Source: 2-12-FULL-35-15 sp036386835
Lineage (GTDB): Bacteria > Bacteroidota > Bacteroidia > 2-12-FULL-35-15
Assembly: GCA_036386835.1 (NCBI GenBank)
Contig: DASVUX010000016.1
Coordinates: forward strand, 1-64,000
Direction of reading: 5' to 3'
DNA: 64,000 bases
In this document: one piece after another, positions 25,730-32,556 of the stretch
Layout: each line of letters begins with the position of its first letter
Numbering within the stretch: position 1 is the first letter of the stretch
Translations under genes and position numbers: made by a program
Notes under the pieces: generated by a model
What the model saw: only the letters and a program-made list of their open reading frames with translations
Databases searched by the model: none
What the model was told of the DNA's origin: nothing

Positions 25730-25909
25730 ATGAGAATATTATTCAAATCAGCAATAGCATTTATAGGTGTTTGTTTCCTGTTCAGCACAACTTCCTGCCT
25801 GGTTGTTGCTCACCGGGACCAAAAACGAGGCTGGACTAAAAATTCTAATAATCCGCATCATCCGAATACCACCAATCCTGGTAAAGGCAATAAAAAAGGA
25901 AAGCATTAA
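25730..25909 (+). CDS. Small basic lipoprotein
   Basis: A 59-residue ORF, ATG at 25730, ten bases after the previous stop. It begins 'MRILFKSAIAFIGVCFLFST' and has a lipobox 'TTSC' (Cys23), giving a mature peptide of only ~37 residues rich in Asn, His, Pro and Lys (NNPHHPNTTNPGKGNKKGKH). No function is recognised. Its position between coexpressed envelope genes and its clean lipoprotein signal support it being real. Confidence 0.7.
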   Translation: MRILFKSAIAFIGVCFLFSTTSCLVVAHRDQKRGWTKNSNNPHHPNTTNPGKGNKKGKH

Positions 25910-25953
25910 TTATAACTTAACAAATCACAACAATCAACACAAATCATCAAATT

Positions 25954-26109
25954 ATGGGAAATTTACTTTACACAATAGCGGTTATTCTTGTTATCGTCTG
26001 GGCAATTGGTTATCTCGGTTTTCATACGGGCGGAATTATTCATGTTCTGCTGATCATAGCGGTAATTGCAATTCTTATTCGTGTGATACGCGGAAACAGG
26101 CCGTTATAA
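25954..26109 (+). CDS. Lmo0937-type small membrane protein
   Basis: A 51-residue protein with two hydrophobic helices: 'LLYTIAVILVIVWAIGYLGF', a short turn 'HTGG', 'IIHVLLIIAVIAILIRVI', and a basic end. This is the layout of the lmo0937/DUF5670 family of stress-associated inner-membrane peptides. It is the last gene before the terminator at 26129, so it closes the site 8 operon. Confidence 0.82.
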   Translation: MGNLLYTIAVILVIVWAIGYLGFHTGGIIHVLLIIAVIAILIRVIRGNRPL

Positions 26110-26128
26110 TTAAGTGTTAACATACTGA

Positions 26129-26163
26129 TGTGCAGCAGATGTTTCTGCTGCACATTTTTTTAT
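26129..26163 (+). terminator. Terminator of the CsbD operon
   Basis: Perfect 11-bp stem TGTGCAGCAGA / TCTGCTGCACA with loop TGTT and a nine-base T-rich tail. Confidence 0.93.
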
Positions 26164-26169
26164 TTTGAA

Positions 26170-27321
26170 ATGAAATATAGTCCCTCCTTTATAAACTTTA
26201 GTCTTGCGTGTTTCCTTTGCCTCAGCATCCATTCATATGCCCAGGTCAAAAATCCAATGAAGATTAAAGACATTCCCCATAAGACCTTTTTTGAAAAATG
26301 GATGTGGCCGCATAGAAGTGCCGCGCTGATCATTACCCGTGAGCGTGCTGTTAACTACGATACTGCCTACATACATAATTATTACAAACGAGTGGTCATC
26401 ACACTGCCTGTTTCCACCAGGTTCCTGAAGTTCAGTCTCCGCGACAGGAAGAGTGGAAATAAGCTCACATTCTCACCAAACCTCCAATACAACCTTGGAG
26501 TAAGCATCAGCTCGAGATGGGCTACATTCATTCTTAATTCAGCTGTGAAGTTATATACAGGGGATACACACATCAAGGGAAAAACGACTTATCGGGATTA
26601 CCAGCTGCAGTTATATGGCCGGAAGATCAATACTGATCTTTTCGTGCAGCAATACAATGGTTTTTTTATCCGCAATTCAAAATCATACAACGCATATCAA
26701 AACGATCAGCCTTATTCGATCCGTTCTGATGTGAATGCATTGAATATTGGAGCGAGCTCAGTATACGTACTTAACCATAGAAGATACTCCTATGGAAATT
26801 CCTTTGCTTTTATCGAGCAGCAGAAGAAAAGCGCTGGCTCCCTTCTCGTAGGAATATATTATACATATTTCGCAGCAAGTGGTGACCCCTCACTTATTAA
26901 TGAACCTTTTCGCGACAGCTTTGACCCGGTTTCCAGGATCCGGAAGGGACATGCGCATAATGGCGGAATTAATATCGGGTACATTTACACCCTTGTATTA
27001 CGTAAAAAATATTCTGCCACGGCATCAATTACCCAGGGTGTTGGAGCTGAACAGGCTGTTTATACACGTGACGACAATTCGAAGTATCACCAGCTGGCGG
27101 CAGGAGCAGGGAAACTCAGCGGAAGGGTCTCATTGCGCTATGATAACGGCCGGATGTTCATAGGTACCACAGGAATGTTTGATTACTTTCTTTTCCGGGG
27201 GAAAGTGAATTCAACTTTTGATTACAGTTTCGGAAAACTGATGGTATTCACCGGTTACCGGTTTTCTGTTCTTAAAAGAGAGAAAAATCTGCTCCGGAAA
27301 CTGAAGCTTAGCGGGTACTGA
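26170..27321 (+). CDS. DUF4421 family outer-membrane protein
   Basis: A 383-residue exported protein. The start at ATG 26170 gives a signal peptide (MKYSPSFINFSLACFLCLSI...YAQ); an upstream in-frame ATG at 26128 lies in the terminator hairpin and is unlikely. Motifs fit DUF4421, a Bacteroidota outer-membrane barrel: 'FLKFSLRDRKSGNKLTFSPN', 'NLGVSISSRWATF', 'DLFVQQYNGFFIRNS', 'IGASSVYVLNHRRYSY' and 'NGGINIGYIYTLVLRKKY'. The function is unknown. It starts only seven bases after a strong terminator, so expression must rely on read-through or a promoter I cannot identify. Confidence 0.85.
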   Translation: MKYSPSFINFSLACFLCLSIHSYAQVKNPMKIKDIPHKTFFEKWMWPHRSAALIITRERAVNYDTAYIHNYYKRVVITLPVSTRFLKFSLRDRKSGNKLTFSPNLQYNLGVSISSRWATFILNSAVKLYTGDTHIKGKTTYRDYQLQLYGRKINTDLFVQQYNGFFIRNSKSYNAYQNDQPYSIRSDVNALNIGASSVYVLNHRRYSYGNSFAFIEQQKKSAGSLLVGIYYTYFAASGDPSLINEPFRDSFDPVSRIRKGHAHNGGINIGYIYTLVLRKKYSATASITQGVGAEQAVYTRDDNSKYHQLAAGAGKLSGRVSLRYDNGRMFIGTTGMFDYFLFRGKVNSTFDYSFGKLMVFTGYRFSVLKREKNLLRKLKLSGY

Positions 27322-27339
27322 TCCATTGCTTCTGAAACA

Positions 27340-27404
27340 TGGGAATAATACAACATAATTCCAATATGCTGTAACACCGGTCGCATAAAACAGCGCCATC
27401 TTTG
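27340..27404 (+). promoter_or_regulatory. Regulon promoter site 9 (upstream of the YtxH operon)
   Basis: TGGGAATAATACAAC starts at 27340, TGTAACAC at 27370 (30 bp) and the -7 TTTG (CATCTTTG) at 27401. Half-sites TACAAC and TGTAAC are 21 bp apart. Confidence 0.8.
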
Positions 27405-27437
27405 TCGTATATAACAAACCCTTTAAAACAAGAAATC

Positions 27438-27716
27438 ATGAACAACGGTAAATTATTATTAGGTGTACTCGCTGGAGCAGCTGCAGGAGCGTTATTAGGA
27501 GTTTTGTTTGCACCTGATAAGGGGTCAGAAACAAGAAAGAAGATCGCAAGAAAGGGATCGGATTCAGCTGATGACCTTAAAGAAAAGTTTGACGATCTGC
27601 TGGCTACCCTCACCCAACAATTTGAGGCTGCCAAACTTGAAGCAGAGGTGCTTTACGAAAAAGGCAAGGATAAAGCTGCAGAATTGAAAAAAGATATTAA
27701 AACAACATTAAACTAG
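27438..27716 (+). CDS. YtxH domain protein
   Basis: A 92-residue protein with one N-terminal Gly/Ala-rich membrane helix ('LLLGVLAGAAAGALLGVLFAP') followed by the YtxH signature 'DKGSETRKKIARKGSD' and a coiled-coil tail. YtxH proteins are general-stress membrane-associated proteins in Bacillus and are widespread in Bacteroidota. ATG 27438 was chosen because it directly precedes the membrane helix. First gene of a four-gene operon under regulon site 9. Confidence 0.92.
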   Translation: MNNGKLLLGVLAGAAAGALLGVLFAPDKGSETRKKIARKGSDSADDLKEKFDDLLATLTQQFEAAKLEAEVLYEKGKDKAAELKKDIKTTLN

Positions 27717-27743
27717 TTCTGAAGTTATCTAACCCATTTAAAA

Positions 27744-28085
27744 TTGGAAAATAAAAATTTTGCTGAACCGTTGCTTGAGCGTGCGGAAGAATACGCACGT
27801 ACAAGCTACGAGTTGCTAAAGCTGAAAACAGTCGACAAGACGACAGAAGTTGCATCTGCATTCGCTTCACGCGGCATCGCACTCCTTGTGTTTGGTCTTT
27901 TTGCTGTAATGTTAAATATTGGACTGGCTTTGTGGCTGGGCGATCTGCTCGGGAAAGTATATTATGGCTTCTTCTGTGTTGCGGGCTTTTATGGTATTAC
28001 AGCGTGTGTCTTATACTTCTTTATGCATAACTTCATTAGAAGAAAACTCGCAGATTCGATGATCGCTCAATTCTTTAATAAATAA
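27744..28085 (+). CDS. Phage-holin-like superfamily III membrane protein (TTG start)
   Basis: A 113-residue protein. An amphipathic N-terminal helix (FAEPLLERAEEYARTSYELLKLK) is followed by two membrane helices ('IALLVFGLFAVMLNIGLALWLG' and 'YYGFFCVAGFYGITACVLYFF') and a basic tail, as in the Phage_holin_3_6 family that accompanies YtxH in Bacteroidota. It is chromosomal and not phage-linked. No ATG occurs before the conserved N-terminus, so TTG at 27744 is taken as start. Confidence 0.83.
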   Translation: MENKNFAEPLLERAEEYARTSYELLKLKTVDKTTEVASAFASRGIALLVFGLFAVMLNIGLALWLGDLLGKVYYGFFCVAGFYGITACVLYFFMHNFIRRKLADSMIAQFFNK

Positions 28086-28093
28086 ATTAATTA

Positions 28094-28474
28094 ATGGGAA
28101 CTATATCAACTTCTTCAGAACTAAAAGCTGCGATTCAGTCATTGAGCATTCGTCAGGCAGAGGAAAGCGCTCTGCTGAAAATCCAGTTCAGGACGACCTG
28201 CGATCATCTGCGTCCGGTTAATCTTATAAAAAGTGCCTTCCGCGACCTGACATCCTCGCCAGAGCTTAAGGGTGGGATTGCATCAAACCTTTTAAGTATT
28301 GGATCAGGTTTTCTTGTAAAACAGGTGATTTCCGGTGGCTCGTTCAATCCATTAAAGCTCATCCTCGGCAGCCTAGTTCAAAAGGGCGTAACCAATCTTG
28401 TTTCAAAGAACAGTGATGATATAGGTTCTTTTCTTTCCGGCCTCATCAATAAATTCACATCAAAAAAACCGTAG
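28094..28474 (+). CDS. Conserved hypothetical protein of the YtxH operon
   Basis: A 126-residue protein, eight bases after the holin-like gene. N-terminal amphipathic helices ('LKAAIQSLSIRQAEESALLKIQF') are followed by a moderately hydrophobic Gly/Ser/Leu-rich C-terminal half ('GGIASNLLSIGSGFLVKQVISG', 'LILGSLVQKGVTNLVS') that may associate with membranes. No family function is known. The gene order YtxH, holin-like, this gene suggests a shared membrane role. Confidence 0.82.
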   Translation: MGTISTSSELKAAIQSLSIRQAEESALLKIQFRTTCDHLRPVNLIKSAFRDLTSSPELKGGIASNLLSIGSGFLVKQVISGGSFNPLKLILGSLVQKGVTNLVSKNSDDIGSFLSGLINKFTSKKP

Positions 28475-28479
28475 TAATA

Positions 28480-29577
28480 TTGAGGCCTGATCTTAAATTT
28501 CCGTTTTATGCAAAAGCCTCGCTGGTATTCATCGGGCTAATCGCTTTTATCAGTGTCATGTATATTGCGCAGGAGATCATCATTCCCCTTATCTATGCAA
28601 CCATTATTGCCGTAGTGCTGAGCCCGGCGGTAAATTACCTGGCAAGGAAGCGCTTTAGCAGGCCAGTGGCTATTTCACTGGTGCTTCTTACCGTGATGCT
28701 CTGTACTATCCTTGTGATCGGATTGCTTTCGAGCCAGCTTATGGAGTTCACTGAATCCTTTCCTGCGCTTATAGAAAAATTTAACCAGATCTCAAAAGAG
28801 ACTGTAGCATGGGCCTCTGAAAATTTTAACATCAGCACACGTAAAATAAACCTTTGGGTTGCCGCCAAAAAAACGGATATGATCGCAGGGGGGAATTCTT
28901 CGCTGGGTCAAACTATTCTTAATACTGGCAACGTACTGGTAGTGCTGATTCTTATTCCGGTTTATGTTTTTATGATACTGTATTATCAGCCTTTATTACT
29001 TGAGTTTCTTCACAGGCTTTTTAAATCAGGTGATCATTCAGAGGTTGATTCTGTTTTGAGCAGGATTAAAAAGGTGATTCAAAGCTACCTCGTAGGTTTG
29101 CTTCTTGAAGCATTAATTGTTGCTATCCTGAATTCAGCCGCTCTTCTTTTACTGGGAATCGATTATGCAATCCTTTTAGGAGTGATAGGTGCAATATTAA
29201 ATGTGATCCCCTATATTGGCGGGTTGATTGCTGTCGCCCTGCCGATGATGATCGCCCTTGCAACAAAAGAATCAAATACATATTGCCTGCTTGTCCTGGG
29301 AGCATACTTTGTAATCCAGCTTATCGATAACAATTACATCATCCCGAAAGTTGTTGCGTCAAAAGTCAAGATCAACGCACTTGCTTCGATCGTTGTTGTA
29401 ATTGCAGGCGGTGCGCTGTGGGGCCTCGCAGGGATGTTCCTTTCAATTCCCCTGATCGCGATTATAAAAGTCATTTTCGACCAGGTAGAACCTTTAAAAC
29501 CATGGGGGTATTTATTGGGAGACACCATGCCTTCTTTCCCCGGACTTCGTCATTATTTTAAATCCATAGTGAAATAA
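28480..29577 (+). CDS. AI-2E family transporter (TTG start)
   Basis: A 365-residue inner-membrane protein of the AI-2E (PF01594) family, with about eight hydrophobic segments, the cytoplasmic/periplasmic amphipathic region at ~75-140, and the conserved C-terminal block 'LLGIDYAILLGVIGAILNVIPYIGG', 'QLIDNNYIIPKVVASKVKINAL' and 'LWGLAGMFLSIPLIAIIKVI' (each given as separate motifs). Members include TqsA, and also Na+/H+ antiporters and general exporters, so AI-2 transport is not implied. TTG at 28480 is the only start that preserves the N-terminal helix. Confidence 0.93.
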   Translation: MRPDLKFPFYAKASLVFIGLIAFISVMYIAQEIIIPLIYATIIAVVLSPAVNYLARKRFSRPVAISLVLLTVMLCTILVIGLLSSQLMEFTESFPALIEKFNQISKETVAWASENFNISTRKINLWVAAKKTDMIAGGNSSLGQTILNTGNVLVVLILIPVYVFMILYYQPLLLEFLHRLFKSGDHSEVDSVLSRIKKVIQSYLVGLLLEALIVAILNSAALLLLGIDYAILLGVIGAILNVIPYIGGLIAVALPMMIALATKESNTYCLLVLGAYFVIQLIDNNYIIPKVVASKVKINALASIVVVIAGGALWGLAGMFLSIPLIAIIKVIFDQVEPLKPWGYLLGDTMPSFPGLRHYFKSIVK

Positions 29578-29675
29578 TACCTGTTTTATTCCAACCTGAA
29601 GTTCAGGTTTCTCCCTTCAGTATCAGAGTTTGAGCAATAAATCCGAAGTCCTTACTTTTTGCTACTTTTACTACT

Positions 29676-31148
29676 ATGTTGCCCCGGTTAAAAAACATTC
29701 TTCTCATCGTCTGCCTGGTGCCTGTTATGGCCGGTAATACACAGTCAATAAAGATCGATTCCGTTTTAAACCTGATCAAAAAGGACCGCATTGACACTGC
29801 AAAGGTAAACCACCTTCATGAGCTGGCTTTTCTTTGCATTCGGTCGAATCCGGATACGGCATTGATTATTGCCCGTGAGGCGGGTGAGCTTTCCGTTAAA
29901 ACAGGTTATCCTGAAGGTGTGGCCCTGTCACATTACCAGGCCGGGGTGATCCATGATTCAAAAGGGGATTATCCTGCCGCCATGAATAAATACAGGGAAG
30001 CGCTCAGGGCCTGGGATGAAATTGAAAAAAAGGTCCTGGTACCCGGAAAAAAAAATGCAGTCATCACAACCTACCGTACTAAAGCTCTAACGTATCTGGG
30101 TAATGATCATACCATGCAGGGGGATTTTCCCAATGCATTGAAATACTCCTTTGAAGCATTAAAACTGGCAACAGAAACCGGGAATAAATCCCTCCAGGCA
30201 AGTAATTTCGGGATCATTGCCAATGTGTTTAATAATCAGAAAGAATTTACAAAAGCGCTTGAGTATTATTTCAAAGCACTGGATATTTATAAGCAGCTTG
30301 GAATGCAGAATGGAGTAGCTTATTGTTATATAGGAATTGGGAATACATATAATGATAAGAATGAATTTGATAAGGCTTTAGAATATTATTTTAATTCATT
30401 AAAAATTAATGAGGCTTCCGGCAACAAGCCATACATTGCGGCTAACCTCGGGAATATCGGGAGTGCGTACTCACGGCAGGGGAAGGATGAACTGGCATTG
30501 GAATATTTTCTCAAGGCGTTAATAATTGACGAGGAACTGAATAACACCGTTGGAAAAGCTTACCGGATGAGCAGCATTGGTGCGGTTTATCTGAAACAGG
30601 AGAAGTTTAAGGATGCAGAGCGGTTCCTTCTTAAAGGATTGGAACTGTCTGAATTGATCGGATCACAAAACATGAAGCAAGACAGGCACAGGGAGCTGAG
30701 TGAACTCTATGAAAAGCTCGGGGACCAAAAACGTGCCTTAAATCACTTTAAGTTGTACACTGCTTTGAAAGACTCAATCTTTGGTGAAGAAAAGAACAGG
30801 GAGCTGACAAAGCATGAGCTGAACTATGAATTTGAAAAGAAAGAGGCGGAGCTGAGGGCAGAGCAGGAAAAAAAGGATGCAGTGGCGAATGCAGATAAAA
30901 AGCGGCAGGAAATATTTTTCTGGCTGCTCGCTTCCATTGCTGCTGCGGTGGGATTAATCGCACTTGTAGTATTCCGTTCCCTGCAGGTTACAAGGAAGCA
31001 GAAATCCATTATCGAGGAACAGAAGCTGCTGGTGGAAAGGAAGCAGAAAGAAGTGCTCGACAGTATTCATTATGCAAAAAGGATCCAGCAGTCGTTACTT
31101 CCTACAGAACAATACATCCAAAGGCACCTGGGCCAGAAGAAGCATTAA
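29676..31148 (+). CDS. TPR sensor-like protein with membrane helix, ending at the SpoIIE linker
   Basis: A 490-residue protein. Signal peptide 1-~24. Seven or so TPR repeats cover ~40-380 ('FTKALEYYFKALDIYKQLG', 'FDKALEYYFNSLKINEASG', 'ELALEYFLKALIIDEELN'). Coiled coil ~385-410, a membrane helix ~412-432 and a second coiled coil lead to 'DSIHYAKRIQQSLLPTEQYI' at ~462-481. In Bacteroidota this linker normally precedes a PP2C/SpoIIE phosphatase, as in the 50973 and 52739 genes here. This protein stops nine residues later with no phosphatase, and no remnant follows in any frame before tRNA-Leu. Confidence 0.88.
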   Translation: MLPRLKNILLIVCLVPVMAGNTQSIKIDSVLNLIKKDRIDTAKVNHLHELAFLCIRSNPDTALIIAREAGELSVKTGYPEGVALSHYQAGVIHDSKGDYPAAMNKYREALRAWDEIEKKVLVPGKKNAVITTYRTKALTYLGNDHTMQGDFPNALKYSFEALKLATETGNKSLQASNFGIIANVFNNQKEFTKALEYYFKALDIYKQLGMQNGVAYCYIGIGNTYNDKNEFDKALEYYFNSLKINEASGNKPYIAANLGNIGSAYSRQGKDELALEYFLKALIIDEELNNTVGKAYRMSSIGAVYLKQEKFKDAERFLLKGLELSELIGSQNMKQDRHRELSELYEKLGDQKRALNHFKLYTALKDSIFGEEKNRELTKHELNYEFEKKEAELRAEQEKKDAVANADKKRQEIFFWLLASIAAAVGLIALVVFRSLQVTRKQKSIIEEQKLLVERKQKEVLDSIHYAKRIQQSLLPTEQYIQRHLGQKKH

Positions 31149-31212
31149 TTGCCAGTTTGCAAAAAGAGACAGGAAATATCAGGCTTTCTGTTCCGGGATT
31201 AAAAAAGAAGAT

Positions 31213-31220
31213 TAACTTTG
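31213..31220 (+). promoter_or_regulatory. -7 promoter element of tRNA-Leu(CAG)
   Basis: TAACTTTG matches TAnnTTTG, 15 bp before the tRNA 5' end. Confidence 0.65.
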
Positions 31221-31235
31221 TTCTTCGTCATCAAT

Positions 31236-31317
31236 GCCCACGTGGCGAAACTGGTAAACGTTGCGGTCTCAGAAGCCGTTGTCATTTGACTTAGGAGTTC
31301 GAGTCTCCTCGTGGGCA
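31236..31317 (+). tRNA. tRNA-Leu (anticodon CAG)
   Basis: An 82-nt class II tRNA: acceptor GCCCACG / CGTGGGC plus discriminator A. Anticodon arm GCGGT-CTCAGAA-GCCGT gives anticodon CAG. Long variable arm TGTCATTTGACT and T-arm GGAGTTCGAGTCTCC. Its last 17 bases and three flanking bases are duplicated 109 bp downstream. Confidence 0.95.
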
Positions 31318-31321
31318 CACA

Positions 31322-31352
31322 AAAAAAGAATAGTGGGAGCTATTCTTTTTTT
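31322..31352 (+). terminator. Terminator after tRNA-Leu(CAG)
   Basis: Stem AAAAAAGAATAG / CTATTCTTTTTT with loop TGGGAG, directly behind the tRNA. Confidence 0.85.
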
Positions 31353-31430
31353 TATTGAGGTCATCCAGACGAGAAGCTTGTCCTGAGCGAAACGCAGTGG
31401 AGTCGAAGGGAGTCTCCTCGTGGGCACACT

Positions 31431-31462
31431 AAAAAAGAATAGCTGGAGCTATTCTTTTTTTT
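31431..31462 (+). terminator. Duplicated copy of the tRNA terminator
   Basis: The same stem as at 31322 with loop CTGGAG, 109 bp downstream; part of the tandem duplication. Confidence 0.75.
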
Positions 31463-31532
31463 ATTGATGTCACCCGTACGGAAGCCAGTCCTGGGCGAAC
31501 GCAGTGGAGTCAAATGGGCTCCTCAGGCACTC

Positions 31533-31558
31533 AAAGGTTCTTTCGGGAACCTTTTTTT
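31533..31558 (+). terminator. Third hairpin terminator
   Basis: Stem AAAGGTTC / GAACCTTT with loop TTTCGG and a T7 run. It insulates the Rrf2 cassette from the tRNA region. Confidence 0.75.
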
Positions 31559-31598
31559 GTTAAAGGAAAAAGAATAAAAAAAATTTTTTTCAAAAAAT

Positions 31599-31621
31599 AT
31601 TCGGATAAATTTGTCCGAAAT
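31599..31621 (+). promoter_or_regulatory. Palindromic operator in the Rrf2 promoter
   Basis: TTCGGATAAATTTGTCCGAA is an inverted repeat with only one mismatched pair (T/G at the inner edge of the arms). It ends 13 bp before the -7-like TATCTTTA at 31634, so it covers the -33 region. This placement and symmetry suit repression by the dimeric Rrf2 protein encoded directly downstream. Confidence 0.65.
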
Positions 31622-31655
31622 TAAAAACCTTCATATCTTTACAAAAAATTACAGG

Positions 31656-32093
31656 ATGATCTTCTCAAAAGCTTGTGAATATGCAATAAGGGCTACAATG
31701 TATGTGGCGTTGCAGTCGCTTGAGAATAAAAGAGTCAGCCTGAAAGACATTTCCAGGGAAATCGATTCACCTGAAGCTTTTACTGCCAAAGTACTTCAAC
31801 AGCTCACAAAGAGCGGGATTATTTCCTCCCTGAAAGGCCCGACAGGCGGCTTTGTGATTGATAAATTGACCATGGAAAGCACAAGCCTGAGCCAGGTGGT
31901 ATATGCTATTGAAGGTGATGCATTTTTTAAAGGGTGCGGGCTGGGACTGAAAGCATGTTCGGAGATCAGGCCATGTCCTTTGCATAACAGGTTCAAGATC
32001 ATCAGGGAAGAATTGCGGATAGCTTTGGAGAATACAAATTTATATGACTTGTCCCTTGGTGTAAAAGGGGGCTTGACATTTCTAAAAAAATAA
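31656..32093 (+). CDS. Rrf2 family regulator with three cluster-type cysteines (NsrR/IscR-like)
   Basis: A 145-residue winged-helix regulator. 'MIFSKACEYAIRATMYVALQ' is the standard Rrf2 N-terminus, so ATG 31656 is the start and not the upstream TTG inside the operator. The recognition helix region is 'SPEAFTAKVLQQLTKSGII' with wing 'SLKGPTGGF'. Cys94, Cys101 and Cys107 (C-x6-C-x5-C) match the iron-sulfur ligand triad of NsrR/IscR/RirA-type members. The adjacent truncated haemoglobin favours nitric-oxide sensing (NsrR-like) over iron-sulfur homeostasis; this is inference. Confidence 0.9.
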   Translation: MIFSKACEYAIRATMYVALQSLENKRVSLKDISREIDSPEAFTAKVLQQLTKSGIISSLKGPTGGFVIDKLTMESTSLSQVVYAIEGDAFFKGCGLGLKACSEIRPCPLHNRFKIIREELRIALENTNLYDLSLGVKGGLTFLKK

Positions 32094-32111
32094 AAAAAAT
32101 TACAATAATAG

Positions 32112-32128
32112 AGGATAAAAAGGTCTTA
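32112..32128 (+). promoter_or_regulatory. Possible second Rrf2 site
   Basis: AGGATAAAAAGGTCTTAA shares GGATAAA-n3-GTC-n2-AA with the palindrome at 31599. It lies upstream of the membrane protein gene at 32158. The symmetry is much weaker than in the first site. Confidence 0.4.
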
Positions 32129-32157
32129 ATATATTAATTAACTAAAAACCAAAACAA

Positions 32158-32556
32158 ATGAAAACTTCAGACTTAAACTCAGCAAACCTGCATTTGAAAC
32201 AACAATCACAGCTCATTAACGCATGGCCTCAAAAGGCAATGTATTCAAAACAACAAACAAATGTTTCTGCTCTCCGGTCAGTATTCACTGTTCTTTTTGA
32301 AAAACATGCGCTTTGGTTTGAAGAAAGCAGGTTTGCAATGATGACATTGATGATCACTCTCCAGAGCTGCATTGGTTCTATCGCCTGCATGTATATTTTC
32401 CAAAGCGGAGCGCCAGACATTCAGTTTGTTTTGTGTGCCGCGATCTCCATGGGCACAAACGCGATGTTCATTTCACAGGCCCCGGCTAAAATATGCCTGG
32501 CATCCTTTTATCTTAGCCTAATAGTAAATATGATATTGATATTGATGAACTGTTAA
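32158..32556 (+). CDS. Small membrane protein of the Rrf2-haemoglobin cassette
   Basis: A 132-residue protein with an N-terminal polar region (~1-50) and three hydrophobic helices: 'MMTLMITLQSCIGSIACMYI', 'FVLCAAISMGTNAMFI' and 'LASFYLSLIVNMILILM'. I do not recognise a family. Its stop codon overlaps the start of the haemoglobin gene by one base (TAATG), so the two are translationally coupled and probably act in the same response, presumably to nitric oxide or oxygen stress. Confidence 0.82.
   Translation: MKTSDLNSANLHLKQQSQLINAWPQKAMYSKQQTNVSALRSVFTVLFEKHALWFEESRFAMMTLMITLQSCIGSIACMYIFQSGAPDIQFVLCAAISMGTNAMFISQAPAKICLASFYLSLIVNMILILMNC

Larger units (their letters stand above)
31301..31535 (+). 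repeat. Partial tandem duplication of the tRNA-Leu 3' end and terminator (109-bp period)
   Basis: The 20-base GAGTCTCCTCGTGGGCACAC at 31301 (tRNA T-arm and acceptor 3' side) recurs exactly at 31410. The terminator stem at 31322 recurs at 31431 and the following 'TTATTGAxGTCA' stretch recurs at 31461, all offset by 109 bp. A decayed third copy (GGCTCCTCAGGCACTC) is near 31518. Between copies lies a palindrome-like element 'CCTGAGCGAAACGCAGTGG' of the kind dispersed in Bacteroidota genomes. The region 31318-31655 holds no gene; it contains these repeats, three hairpins and the Rrf2 promoter. Confidence 0.85.

Noticed and set aside
27744..28085. Prophage remnant because of the holin-like gene
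   Set aside because: No other phage gene is nearby. This family is a normal chromosomal companion of YtxH in Bacteroidota.
31149..31235. Frameshifted phosphatase remnant after the TPR gene
   Set aside because: No frame encodes PP2C motifs before the tRNA.
31611..31655. TTG start for the Rrf2 regulator
   Set aside because: It lies within the operator; the conserved Rrf2 N-terminus begins at ATG 31656.
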